Positions 53,231-64,000 of a stretch of DNA of 64,000 nucleotides are shown in pieces. A program made the translations under genes and the position numbers. The notes below the pieces were generated by a model, which saw only the letters and a program-made list of their open reading frames with translations, was not told where the DNA came from and did not search any database. Position 1 is the stretch's first letter. Each line of letters begins with the position of its first letter. Source of the stretch: Galbula dea (Eukaryota > Chordata > Aves > Piciformes > Galbulidae); the NCBI GenBank assembly GCA_013399015.1, contig VWZX01006105.1, positions 2,170,001 through 2,234,000 on the forward strand, read 5' to 3'.

Positions 53231-54757
53231 AATCAATTCCAGGCAAACAAATCACCCATGTTGAAGAGTCAGAAGTGGTCATAAGATGATTTACACCCTT
53301 AACATAAGTGAATACAACTCAACATACATTTTAAAGTAAATAAAAGATGTTTCTGAATGAAGAATGGGATACAAATTTAGCAAATGCAAGTTTCTTGTGT
53401 ACATCAAGAGGTGCTTTGTGAATGATGGGGGTGGTGTCTCATTCTAACTCTGCTTTGGGAACCAAAAAGCTGACAACACAAGACTGCAATGAGGTTTTGG
53501 AGAATAACTCCTAGAAGCATATCCAGTTGTCATGTTTCTGTCTCACATTCGCCTCCACCAGCATCATGCTGATGGGTGCAACTGAGGTAGCAAAACCTGC
53601 CTAAGAGATCTGGTTCAGGTTATGTACTTGTCTGGAAAACAACTTCCTAAGGCAACTTACTCCTAAAGTGGAAAATGGATGTTATACTTCTTTAAAAAGA
53701 AAAAAAAAGAGACACCCTTAATGGCAACTGGCTTGGGTGTTTTCCATCCCCAAAGGTTAGGATTAACTATGCATAGTATTTCATAGGTTCTCTTTCATAT
53801 AAGTGTTTCCCTGGAATGTGCAAACATAGCATTTATCTTCCTGATCTTACACTCATAGGTGTGCTCTACTCACCTGGCCCATTACAAAAGAAATAAACCC
53901 ACCCTTCTTCTTCTCTTAGTAGTACTAGTATAACTTAAAATGTGGTAAATATAAAAGACATGCCACTTATATCTGAGCAGTGAGAGAGTGCTCTTTCCTC
54001 AGGTTATTTCACAAAGCTAGAAGAGGGAGCCATTCAGAAGAAAATTCCACCACGCAAGATTGATTTCAATTAGTGAGGGATAACATAGATAGGGATATAT
54101 ATAACACAACTACTTTTTAGCTTCTGGAAATGGTGTCATCTGAGAATAATGAGAGCTAGTAGTAACAGAGAAATGTAAACCCTGACTAGGGTAGCCAGCA
54201 ACCTACAGTCTTGACAGTTTGATTGGGAAGGCAGGGCTGTGATTTAGAAAGTAATTGTCTTTTGCTCAAGCTATCTAAGACCCAACAGCAATGCATCCAA
54301 CATACAGATGAAGATTTCTAAACTGCCAGGAATAGCTAAGCTGGGAACATACTAAAGCTGAAACTTGGGTATGTAATGCTATCACTTTGAAAAATCTAAT
54401 ACATTACTGGGATCCGAAACCAGAGATGAAGATCACTGATTCTTGAGCCAAGGACTGCTTTGCATCCTAGGCAGAATGCTCTCCCATACACAGAAATCTG
54501 TCCTGCAGAAAACTAGGATACTTCTTAGGTCCCAAATGAATAAACATACCAAGGCAAACCTCACAGCCCTTCAGTTAACAGCTTTTTTAATTTACAATTT
54601 CTGTACAATATAAAAAGAAGGCAGCTTGCAGAAATGTTAGACCTGCTTCTCTCTACCTCATTTAACTTCTGTACATAAATCATTTTCTGGAGTAGTTGTA
54701 TTTCTTTATTGTGTTGTAGTCTGTTGTAAATCTTGAACTGAGTTATTCAATGACACC

Positions 54758-54792
<35 letters not shown>

Positions 54793-54793
54793 T
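54758..54793. repeat. (ATT)n microsatellite
   Basis: About eleven uninterrupted ATT/TTA trinucleotide units. Confidence 0.95.
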
Positions 54794-57700
54794 GAGTAAA
54801 GACTGAAGCCCAAGGCTTGATCCTGACTACAGATACAGCACATAGGTAATGATCGTTACATACTTTGTCGTATCCTTATTGCACATGCATGTAAGCCCCC
54901 CACGTGCAGTTCATGCAAATGGTACATTTCTTGTCAAGTTACCTCTTGACAGCAACTCATTTAATAATAAATGGAGTCATATACCAAAAGTCAAAATCAT
55001 ACCTTTTTTTAAAAAACAGATGCTTGTCTCCATGTCTTTGAATTGCCCTTTTTGATTTATGAAGAAATTACTGTTCCATGATTTATCATTTTGCTTAGCC
55101 TTCCTTACTAACATAATTTAAGTTCTAGTGTAAATGATTTTAAAAAATGACTATAAAAAATAGAAAAACATATCCAAGTTGGCATGAGGATCCAGCCTTG
55201 ACAACTGGCAGGGAGGTACTTGCAAGCATATTTTGAGCTTGCTGCTTGAATTAATTTTGCTAGAATGAGGCTGTCTTCCCAATATGACAGTTCTCAACAC
55301 TTAATGGTTGTTTAATGTTCCCAGTAGGCTCAGCCCTGCACTTTGTAAATCAGCAAAAAATAAAATGAAGGTCTTTATTTTACCACTTCAAAAATTATCT
55401 TTTTTTGTTCAGGCTTCTGTTCGTATGCTGCTAATATATTTTCTGTAAATGGAAAAGGAGCAGACTGACCTGAAAAAGGAAGTCTTTTTTATGTAGAACC
55501 GTCTTTGATCACTCATAAGACTTGTGCTCTGATCTAAGCTCATTGACATCAATGGAATAAAGACTGCTATTGGCTTGGAGATGAGGGTTGGCTCCTGGCC
55601 ACACAGAGTCCAAATAAGAAAAGCAGATGCTAAAAGATAAAACATATTGAAAGCCAGAGTTACAGAAAAGATACTTTTCTTTGCACAAGGTTAGATTTAT
55701 AACACATTTCTTACTTAATTTTTTTTTCTTAGTCTCTGACAGGGGAAACTCCAATTTCTACATCTATTGTTGCTGTTTACCTGCAGATAAACCCTGGATA
55801 CAGAAAAGGGGAGATCTTGGTGGATACTTTCCCAAGCATGAAAATGGAAGGCCTCCTCCAAAGACTCTCCAGGAACACCAAAGAATAGGAAAAAGGAAAA
55901 TAAAGCTCCAGGGAAACAACCCCCAAAGCTGCATTTCCTGCAGGAAGACCCACTCCAGAGAGCGAATTCAGCATTATAGTAATGGACATGATCATCAAAG
56001 AAGTGGGTAATTGCAGAGTCCATTTAAAAGATAAAGAAATTTCTGATGAGATTGACTCTCTTGGTGGCAATTTACAGACAAGGTAGATCAGCACAGTGAA
56101 GTCCAGAAAAGAAAAGTCGGTCAGTAAACAGTCCTAAAAGGAATTCTCCCCAGCTCACACTTGAGTGAAAGAAAGAAACCTTCATTCTGACATGTATGAG
56201 AACCTTCAGAAGGGTCATGAGGAGATCATGATAGTTTTGTCATATGCCATTCTGCTGGCTATTTCTTTGGTACCATTGATTCAGTAGCTGTTTTATATTA
56301 CATATTCAGAAAATTTCTCTCCATTCACTTGCATGAGAAAATATAATGAAAAAAAATATTTGCCACTACCAACACATTTTATTTCAAAGAAGAGTTGCCA
56401 AGTACTGTAAATATGACATTTCGGCTTGGACCAGCAAATGGCATCCTTTTAGCCCAGCTATTCTGGCCAATGTGCTTCAAGTCAAGCATCTCTCTCTCAT
56501 TTGGTTAATGACTTCTTCATAAGCAGCACAGCTATGCAAGACAGGCAGCAGTTAGACAAAACTTCACAGCTGATGTAGTCTTCAGATTTTTATCTGACTT
56601 TTAGAACCTGATTCCTTTTCATATCTCCCATGTTTCATGCTGACCTTGCTCTACAATTTCAGCTGACTGACATAGACTTAGTTCAAAAAAACAGGCACAG
56701 GGTTATATACACTTAAATGCCTCTATGCGAGATACAGAGATTTTCTCATTTGGAGTTTATTCCTTTAAACTTGGACTGAAAAAGTGGCATCTTCATTAAT
56801 AAATCTGAGATCAGAAGCAATGTTTACAGTGTGAAGTTCGGGAGAAAATGCCATAGAAAAGGAAAGTAAAATTATTAAAATATACTTGAGGGGCAAAATT
56901 CATCCCATGCATAGGCAACTGTGCCATTCCCACTACAGGTGTCCTGTAGGGTAGAATTAAAGCCAGAAAACTGAAATTTATAGCCTCTTCCTTTCAAACC
57001 TGAAAATTTATGTCAAGTTTAACCCATTTCACCCTGAATCACTTCTTCAGATTCTATTGAAAATCAGGAGTTTCCAAACAGAGGCTTAGAATGAGCTAGA
57101 TTTTTCATCCCTTTCTCCTGTCTGGCTGGGAGGCTCTGGGTAGCCTTTCAAAAGTTTCTAGGGACTGTGGCTCCAGCTGATGCTGGGTAACTAAGAAAGC
57201 TAAATAGAAAACATTGGTCTAGAGAACAAAGGTTGATGCAACAGCCTAGGTCTCTCATGCTTTGTCATAGTCAGAAGGAGTATGCAGGGGGAGAGGAAGG
57301 GAGAAATTGTGTAAAAAGCCATCTACTGGGAAAAGAATGTTTGATTTGGATCACAGGATATGAGACTGGAGAATGTATTGCATAACTTTATGGCTTGTCC
57401 TTATTTGCAATGATTCAGTATCCGGCACTGCTCATCCCATTTCTAAAAATGGTATTGAAAAGTTACAGAGTATTCAGAGGTGATGGGAATAAGTGAGGAA
57501 TGGGAGGAAAACACCTTTTCTTTTTATGGCAAATAGCAAAGACTGGATCTGCAGGTCATCCTACATTTTGGTGCAAATCACAGGTTCTGTGTCCTTCCCT
57601 ACTACCCAAAGGACATTCATTGGGTCAAATCTCCTCTGTTGCCAGAAGTTCATCTTCTCCATGCCAGACTTAAGATCATGTCAGTCCTTCCTCTGTAGTA

Positions 57701-57907
57701 TTTATTTTACAACTGTGTAACAGGGCAAGTGCAGCTTCTAGTGTGGAGGACAGGAGATGATGCAGGTGCAACGCTGTGGAGGGAGAGCTACCCTTCACCA
57801 CAGCCACTTCTAAGGACTCCCCTGTCAAGACTAGCCCCTGATGGAAGAACCCCTACAGCCTCTTTAGAGCCCTGTTCAGAGGTATTTCTCTCTACCCGAA
57901 AGTACAC

Positions 57908-57965
57908 ACTTCCGGGACAACTATCTCTATTAGGGTTATTTCATTAATCTCATTAATCATTAATC
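57908..57965. promoter_or_regulatory. ETS site plus three TAATC homeodomain sites
   Basis: ACTTCCGG (57,908-57,915) is a full ETS/GABPA-type site. TAATC, the core bound by K50 homeodomains such as OTX and PITX, occurs at 57,945, 57,954 and 57,961 within a short imperfect tandem repeat. This lies about 2 kb upstream of the TRIB2 start codon. The sites are seen directly; a regulatory role is inference. Confidence 0.3.
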
Positions 57966-58172
57966 TCATTTCTCCCTGCGCCCTGAAAATAAGCATCACT
58001 CAAACCCGCAGATCCTTACCCCAAAACAACCTTTCTCCCACTTGTGACCTTCAGCTGTGCTGATGTGGGGTGTGGGGACCGAAGACATGGCCAGCCCCTT
58101 GGCATCGTCCTGCAAAGGCTGCAGCTCCAGGACAGAGCCCTGCTCTCCCCACCACCCTGTTCTCTGGGTTCG

Positions 58173-58236
58173 GGTTGTTTGGGTTTGTTTGTTTGTTTTT
58201 GTTTTGGTTCGTTTTGTTTTTATTTTACTTTTTGGT
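58173..58236. repeat. (GTTT)n-type low-complexity run
   Basis: Irregular GTTT/GTTTT units on the + strand just before the shift to CpG-rich sequence. Confidence 0.85.
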
Positions 58237-58768
58237 CGTTGTTTTAAAGAGATTCACAACCAACACCCAGACAAAAACCAGGGAGTAAACGCCAGGCTCT
58301 TTATAAGTTCAGGGAGCCGCTCATCTAACTTTCAACATACATCCAAACTTCTGTTATTTAAAAAATGAAAAAGAAGGGAGCGGGTGAGAAAACGTAGCAG
58401 CCCGCAGTGGTGCTGGGCGGGGACAGACCGACCCCATTCACGGCTTTCTCTGTGCAGGGCGAAAGGATTTACGTTTTTCCTCAGCCCCCTCCATTCGTTT
58501 AACTTCGGGATGGATTCAGCCAAGCCTGCAGTCGGGAGAACTCCTCCCATCCGACTGCACCGGGAAAGAACCGCTTTCGCTCTAGTATGTACGCGGAGAC
58601 CCACGCTGACCTGAAAAAAACCCGATTTCTTCATTGAGAAAAGAAAGCCCTCCCGGAGCTGTTGGAACAATGCACCGGGGAGCAGGCACTCGGAACGCGG
58701 CCCGGCCGGTGGAAGCCCGACTCTTCTTTTAGAAGCGTTTATTTCATTGTTATTATTTATTATTTTAT

Positions 58769-58838
58769 NNNNNNNNNNNNNNNNNNNNNNNNNNNNNNNN
58801 NNNNNNNNNNNNNNNNNNNNNNNNNNNNNNNNNNNNNN
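58769..58838. other. Assembly gap (70 N)
   Basis: A run of 70 N sits between an AT-rich flank (ATTATTTATTATTTTAT) and a GC-rich flank (GGGCCGGGCCGGGCC). This is typical dropout of GC-rich promoter DNA. True length is unknown. Confidence 0.99.
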
Positions 58839-58955
58839 GGGCCGGGCCGGGCCAGGGCGGGCGGCGGCGACGGGGCAGTCAGCCTGCGCGCTGGGCACCG
58901 TGCGGGTGTGCGGCGGCCGGCAGCGAGGCACGGAGGCAGCCAGCGTCCCCGCCAC

Positions 58956-58961
58956 GTAAGT
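58956..58961 (+). other. Splice-donor-like site in the CpG island
   Basis: CAC|GTAAGT has a perfect intronic half (GTAAGT) but lacks the usual G before the junction. It directly follows the GC-rich block 3' of the gap. It could mark the end of a noncoding alternative first exon of TRIB2 or of another CpG-island transcript. An acceptor-like TTTATTCCCCAG lies at 59,123-59,134. No transcript evidence is available here. Confidence 0.25.
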
Positions 58962-59525
58962 AGCTATTAATACACCGCGGGGGAGACGATGCCTTGCTGA
59001 AGGGGAGCGGCGCGGTTATCCTTTTCCTTTCTCTTGTCCTACCCCCAAGGAGTCACACATACACACGACAAAAAAAGACTCAAAATCTACTCCTTGCAAT
59101 TTTTTTTTTAAACGATTCCAATTTATTCCCCAGCCCCGGCCTTTCGGTTCTTGCCCCTGCAGCAAGAACTCCGCCTCTTTTTCGCCGTGTTTGCTTTTCT
59201 TTCCTTCGCGCGTGAACTACATTAAAACGCCGCGAAAGCAGCGAGCCCCCAGCCCAAAATCCCGCTGTGCGCTGGGAACGTTAAAGCGTTCTTCCCGGCC
59301 CGTCGTTGCACTTTTTGTTCTGTCGAGGCGGACGCGACAACGACAGCACGTTTCCTCCCGCCGGCGCGGAGCGGTGCGCGCTGCTCCGCGTTCTGCCGCT
59401 TTTCGCCGTGCCTGTGCGGCCCCATCCACCGGTGCGCGGCCCCATCCCCAGGGAGGGACCTGCCGAGCCTCCCGTCGCGCCGACTGCCCTTTTGTCGGTC
59501 CCGACCGCTGCCTGTTCCAAGTTAA

Positions 59526-59615
59526 ATGCTCCCTCGCTATTTCGCGGGGCATTTTCGGAGTGCCCCGGGCGCCAGTGGCGAGGCTCACACGCCATCTACA
59601 GCTCGGTCGCGGTAG
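59526..59615 (+). CDS. Upstream ORF (29 codons) in the likely TRIB2 5' UTR
   Basis: An ATG at 59,526 opens a 29-residue frame that stops at a TAG ending at 59,615, 285 bases before the TRIB2 ATG and out of frame with it. It is the last ATG before the main start codon. If the 5' UTR includes this part, as is usual for TRIB2 with its long GC-rich leader, scanning ribosomes would meet it first. The peptide resembles nothing I know. Whether it is translated cannot be told from sequence. Confidence 0.3.
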   Translation: MLPRYFAGHFRSAPGASGEAHTPSTARSR

Positions 59616-59900
59616 CGCGGCTCTGCCTCGCCGTAGAAGAGAGAAAGGACGATCCCCGCTGCGCACAGCGCGTTACCTAACCTTTTGTTTTCGCTCGCTC
59701 TGCGCGTCCCGCGGGAGCGGCGGCCCCCGAGGCCCGGCCGCGCCGCTCCGCGCCACCGTCACCGCCGCGTCCCCCTCTCCCCCCGGCACCGGGCGCCGCT
59801 GCCCCGCCGCCGCGCTGTTCCGCGNGCAACTGGACGGGCGAGGGACAGCGCTCCACGCCAGGGCTCCGGTGCAGCGTCTCGGCTGGTCTTCTCCATACTC

Positions 59901-60170
59901 ATGAACATACAAAGGTCAACCCCTATCACGATAGCACGATATGGGAGACCGCGGAATAAAACCCAGGATTTTGAGGATCTCTCGTCCATACGGTCCATCG
60001 AGCCAAGCCAGAGTTTTAGCCCGAATCTAGGCTCGCCGAGCCCGCCGGAGACCCCGAACTTGTCGCATTGCGTTTCTTGCATCGGGAAATACTTATTGTT
60101 GGAGCCTCTCGAGGGAGACCACGTTTTCCGAGCCGTGCATCTGCACAGCGGCGAGGAGCTGGTTTGCAAG
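59901..60170 (+). CDS. TRIB2: TRIB2 (Tribbles pseudokinase 2), coding part of exon 1, residues 1-90
   Basis: TRIB2 is a cytoplasmic/nuclear pseudokinase scaffold. From family knowledge, it brings substrates such as C/EBP-alpha to the COP1 ubiquitin ligase and modulates AKT/FOXO and MAPK signalling. The 90 residues begin M-N-I-Q-R-S-T-P-I-T and differ only at a few positions from the mammalian protein as I remember it. Residues 1-58 are the N-terminal regulatory region, with a Ser/Pro-rich stretch (about 38-53, S-F-S-P-N-L-G-S-P-S-P-P-E-T-P). Residues about 61-90 start the kinase fold (I-G-K-Y-L-L-L-E-P-L ...). The usual glycine-rich loop is absent, as expected for a Tribbles protein. The exon ends exactly on Lys90 of V-C-K, the VAIK lysine equivalent, in phase 0, followed by donor GTAATG. 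The start fits the family length; its Kozak context is weak (C at -3, A at +4). The rest of the protein is encoded by exons beyond the window. Confidence 0.97.
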
Positions 60171-63100
60171 GTAATGCCTCTCCTCCTTGTTCTCCCCCCG
60201 GGTTCGACTGCTGTCGCGTGTTGGTTTCCCGTGTCTTGCAGGAGGGCCCAGCGCGGTCGTATAGCTCAATTATTAAACAGTTGAGAAACAAAAGGCAGAG
60301 AGACGGGATTAAAGGCACATCCTGTAACTTTTCCCTCTCTCTAGACAATGGCCACTTTATAGCTGTGGCCCGGGGCCAGTTCTGCCTCCTACCCGGGGGA
60401 TGTTGTTCTGGAAAAAGCCTTTCTTTAAGTAGGTCTTAACGTGAGTTCAGATCAGGAGAAAGCCTCATCTTCCCCACTCTCACTTTTCAAAATGGAGTAG
60501 GGAATCCCCAGCTAATTTTAAGGTGTTGGGACCTACTGGTTTCCTTGATTCCCCTGTCCCTTGTTTTGTGAGTTGGTGTGCGGAAGAGGATGGAGAAGCA
60601 GGGAGGAGATTGCCATCGGCTTTGTCTTAAAAGTGATTAAAAAAAAAATCTACATCAAATTAATCAGCCTGCACTCCCTCACTGTGGAGGTTGTTTGCAA
60701 ACAGCATCCTCCCCCATTGCACAACTGTGCAAGAATAAAACCTGCACACCTACGATTTTCAGAAGAGCAGACAAAATAGCTATCCCACTCTTTGTAGCCT
60801 GCCAGCTTTTCTCAGCCTCCTTCCAGTTTGCTCCTGCTAATCAAAGGTGAGGTGTGGAAAAAAGAAACCCACGTGCGTGCTTCTGTGGAGGGATGTTTTT
60901 CTCTTTTCAGGCTGAGGGAATATTTTCCTTTGTTTCTAAATTGTGATTCTCATTGTGGGTAGTGACCCAGACTTACATCCAGCAAGCTTAAGCTGTACCC
61001 TGTAGTAGTTTTTGTAACTATGTAGCAAATTGCAACCTTGCAATGCACTCTGCAGTGTTTGCATTGTTCCCAAAATATGCAGTTGTGCCATTTGGTTCTC
61101 TTGCGCAAATTTCTGGTGTTGGACTAACTGCAAACCAGAAAAATAGATATATTATTGCTTATTTGTATTCCAGGGATTAATGATTGTATTGCTGGCTATT
61201 CTCATACTTGATTCATAAGAAGTTACAGACTAGGCTGTAGCAGAAAAGTGAAAATAATTGCTCCTCTTTGCTATTTGTAAAGGTGGGAGTTCAGAGGGCA
61301 ATTTAAATATGCTTAGTGATTGAGTCATAAAACCTGCTGTTAAGGCAACCTAGGACTTTGTGTGATTATTTAGTGGGGTAAAAAGGGCCCGTGGCTTTGC
61401 AAAGGGCTAACATTGCATGCTGAACTGAATGCTTTGTTACTAAACTGAAACAGAACATGATAATTTCTAGAATGAAAGCCCTGCTCGGTGCAGTAGTACA
61501 GTGCTATACTCCAGGACATTGGCATCTTTTCATGAAAGAAAGAGATTCTACAAAGCTGCTGCTCTGCATGAAATTATAGGTGAACTTGCATAGCAAGTAG
61601 TGAAGAGAGGGCTCTTTTCTTTGTTTCCTGTTTGGTTTGCAGGATTAAGGCACTGTTTTGATAACAGTATGAACAGCATAACTGCAGCTCACAAAGAGTG
61701 GACTTTGATTTATTTTTTTTCCCCTTCCCTTTAAGCTGTATGTTTTTAAACTGGTCCTGACGTTTGAGCAGTGTCAGATTTTCCATATGTGCAAGGCACT
61801 GCTTCTAGCTCCAAAAATATGATCTTAGCCTGAATTGCTAGTTTGTGAATGTGCAGTTGTCAGTCCTGAACTCAATTTAATGAGTGCTTTAAAATGCCTG
61901 CAGTATCATGACTAGTATTTGTCAAATAGCCTTCCGGCTAAGAGACCTGCTATCTGGTGTCTTGTTGAAGATGCTTTTAGAGATTGCTTGCAGAAACATT
62001 GCTTTGGATAACAGACACATACTGATGATTCTCAAGATTCATTTGGCTGCACCCACTGCCTGTACAGATGCCATTATTTTCTTCAAGGCTCTGTGGCATC
62101 CAAACAATGGTAACTTCTCACTTCCAATTCCCAGCAAGAACTAAATCAAACTGCAGCTTATTGGACATTTGCTGAATTGAGGCCAGAGATCTTAAAAGCT
62201 GGGATACAAAGAAGCCCTTTATCAAAGCTACTCTAAACTGTAGCAGTGTGATAACACTTCCCATCTTCCCTCTTTCAAACATAGTACTGGTACATATCCA
62301 GACCTAATTATTTAACATAGTCTGAGACCCACAAAATGTGACTAATTTATATCAGGATAATGTGGCTAGGAGGGAATTTTGGAATGGCTTTTTTCATGTG
62401 AGGAGTTGAACTGTTGCTGCTCAAATTTTATTTAATAGCAGCAGTTTTGTAAGAGCCATTCATTTACAAACCAGTGGTTACAAATTTTGAGATCCTAACG
62501 TCAGTGAATTCTCCTCTGGAACATCAGGGTTTTTAGCAACACCCCCTCCCCACTCCAGTTCTGCTTCCCTGGTGCACCATGTTGCTAGACAGCCTCAGTG
62601 CTGATCTACACAGTGTGGGTAAGGTGTAGTTGGATCTCTTTGGCACTCAGCCTTTAAGGTTGTTTTTGCCTGTGCTGGAGTATAGCAGGACAGGTATGGG
62701 GTAGGGGGAGAAAGAAGCGTGTGAGGAGGGGGTGTCCCAGTTCCTTGGTATTTGGGTTCTTTTCTGCAGAAGGAGCTTGTTAGTATTGTGCTCTGAAGTG
62801 TTAAATGATTCAGGTTTTGAAGCCTCAGGTAAATTTTGATTGAACTGTATGTTTCCATTTTTAAAGCTTTTTAAAGCTTCAGAGAAAGCAGGGAGATTTG
62901 CTTCTTGACGAAGAGGCAAATACCTGCTATTGGAATACAAAAAGAAGAAAAACAATTGCAATCTAAACCAGTTGCTTGGAGACCTATACAAGTTCTTTGT
63001 TTTTATGGTCTGTTAGTATGACACATGACTACCTTAAATTCTTTTTAATGAAGTAACAAAACACCCAAGAGTAAGTTACATATTAATCGAATTTTTATGC

Positions 63101-64000
63101 TGGTGGAAATGCTAATACCTTTCTTTGTAGTACATCTGGAGCAAGTATAATACAAAATAAAAATCATTCTTGTCAATACTTCAGTCATACTCTCTTTTAG
63201 CACGCTGACTTCTGTTGTTCTCAATGAAGTCTTTTTCTTGTAATGTGGGCATTTCTCAATTGAGTCAAATACTGATTCATTCGTCATCACTAGATTATAG
63301 TAACTTTTTATATTTGGGTTTCCCAGCATCCTTTTTAATTCTTACAGCTCATTCATAAGATCAGTGATAATGTACTTACTAGTAAAGGGACACTTTGCTT
63401 TTAATGGAGCACTTGATTAAAATGCAGAGAGTTCAGGGTGGTTTTGTCTTTGCCTTTTGAAGGATGTTTGTCTGCACTCCAACAGGCAGGACTGTTTCCT
63501 GGGTTATCCTTCTGATCTTATAAACAGCCATTGTACAGCCAAGACTTTGAAAGTGAAAGTGACTTTGCTGTTTGTCAAAGATGAAAGAAAGGCAGGAAGT
63601 AAATATGAATAGTGCTAGATGATATTTTAAACGTAAAAATCCTTAAGCTCTAATAGGTTAATAAAATCAAGAGAGGCATGTGGATCAGGGTGGATTTAGT
63701 ATGACAGCTTCTCTCAATACAAAGCTACTGGCCATATTCTCTGAGTTTATTTGGATGGTAAATAGGAGATGAACAGGCTTCCTTGAAGTACTGCTGCTCT
63801 GTGTTGCTAGTTAATTCAGATCACATTTGAAATTTGATCAGCTGTTAGCTAATAAAACTATTCTTGCTGCAAGTTTTGAAGACTACCCTTTTCTGTCAAG
63901 GTTAATGCGTGTGTTTTGCATGGGGTTGTGTAGTCTGTTTTGTCTTGTCCTCAGTGCTGTGAGCTTGTGACATCCTGTTTACATCAATGCAGCATAAATT
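60171..64000 (+). other. TRIB2: TRIB2 intron 1 (5' part; continues past the window)
   Basis: Starts with GTAATG after codon 90. The expected continuation of the kinase domain (V-F-D-I-S-C-Y...) is not found in any frame through 64,000, so exon 2 lies further right. CpG-rich for about the first 100 bases, then AT-rich. A TCF/LEF-type AATCAAAGG lies at 60,839-60,847 and an ACGTG core near 60,872. No mobile element or other gene recognised. Confidence 0.85.

Larger units (their letters stand above)
53231..58379. other. Intergenic, no gene seen; TRIB2-proximal desert
   Basis: AT-rich, with an (ATT)n microsatellite at 54,758-54,793. A possible old amniote repeat core (CATTGACATCAATGGA) lies at 55,540-55,556. 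A T-run followed by AG at 55,716-55,732 looks like a splice acceptor but has no supporting exon. A homeodomain/ETS motif cluster lies at 57,908-57,965, and a (GTTT)n-like run at 58,173-58,236 precedes the CpG island. Confidence 0.55.
58380..60270. promoter_or_regulatory. TRIB2: CpG island / TRIB2 promoter region and 5' UTR
   Basis: CpG dinucleotides, scarce in the preceding 58 kb, become dense here and fade again within intron 1. A GC-rich core after the gap contains a GGGCGG Sp1-type box (about 58,854). A CCAAT box lies at 59,116-59,120. No strong TATA box is evident in the right place, so dispersed TATA-less initiation is likely. The transcription start cannot be fixed from sequence; it probably lies between the gap and about 59,500. 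The 70-base gap lies inside the island, so promoter sequence is missing. Confidence 0.8.

Noticed and set aside
54758..54793. Regular spacing that might suggest a CRISPR or other designed array.
   Set aside because: It is a plain ATT microsatellite in a vertebrate genome.
55681..56094. Overlapping frames of about 100 codons on both strands preceded by a T-rich AG that looks like a splice acceptor.
   Set aside because: The peptide is of low plausibility, has no known family, and no matching donor or partner exon is visible.
58332..58955. Long minus-strand frame across the assembly gap.
   Set aside because: It is open only because the gap is unread N; the rest shows no homology.
59637..59900. 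88 codons open in frame upstream of the TRIB2 ATG, suggesting an N-terminal extension.
   Set aside because: There is no ATG in this stretch, it contains an N, its composition is simply GC-rich leader, and known TRIB2 proteins begin at the M-N-I start. A non-AUG start cannot be supported from sequence.
59191..59912. Several long overlapping frames on both strands of the CpG island.
   Set aside because: GC-rich DNA has few stop codons; the translations are Arg/Pro/Ala-rich with no domain, and they overlap in many frames.
60171..64000. Search for TRIB2 exon 2.
   Set aside because: No frame carries the expected continuation of the kinase domain; exon 2 must lie beyond the window.

Overview
This is a stretch of vertebrate, almost certainly avian, nuclear DNA. 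It is AT-rich and CpG-poor, with no operon-like coding and no open frame of convincing length over its first 58 kb. The interspersed repeats are CR1 LINEs, including copies with the bird-type CR1 reverse transcriptase and 3' tail, plus long terminal repeats of an ERVL-type endogenous retrovirus that I recognise from bird genomes. The only protein-coding gene I can support is TRIB2 (Tribbles pseudokinase 2), which enters at the right end on the + strand.

Layout. Positions 1-58,380 are a gene desert upstream of TRIB2. It holds a CR1 scrap at the left edge. At 12.4-15.1 kb an old CR1 relic is split by a complete solo LTR with perfect 5-bp target-site duplications. Two CR1 3' ends lie tail to tail at 19.0-21.1 kb, and a short CR1 3' end lies at 31.1 kb. 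A second, truncated copy of the same LTR family is inverted at 40.5 kb, and a probable older LTR of another family lies at 44.0 kb. Two very old amniote-grade CR1 relics lie in series at 49.9-53.2 kb. Between these are long unique AT-rich stretches with microsatellites and a few motif-like sites but no genes that I can see.

From about 58,380 the base composition changes sharply to a CpG island, interrupted by a 70-base assembly gap (58,769-58,838) and a single N (59,825). TRIB2 exon 1 codes from the ATG at 59,901 to 60,170 (90 codons). It ends exactly on the lysine codon of the kinase-fold VAIK position and is followed by a GT splice donor. Positions 60,171-64,000 are intron 1; exon 2 is not in the window.

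No new multi-gene system is visible. The most rewarding items are the nested CR1/LTR insertion, which gives a relative chronology, the decayed CR1 relics that simple open-frame searches miss, and the structure of the TRIB2 CpG-island promoter (gap, splice-donor-like site, upstream ORF, weak start context). All family assignments are by eye from translation and remembered consensus patterns; none was confirmed by a database search.
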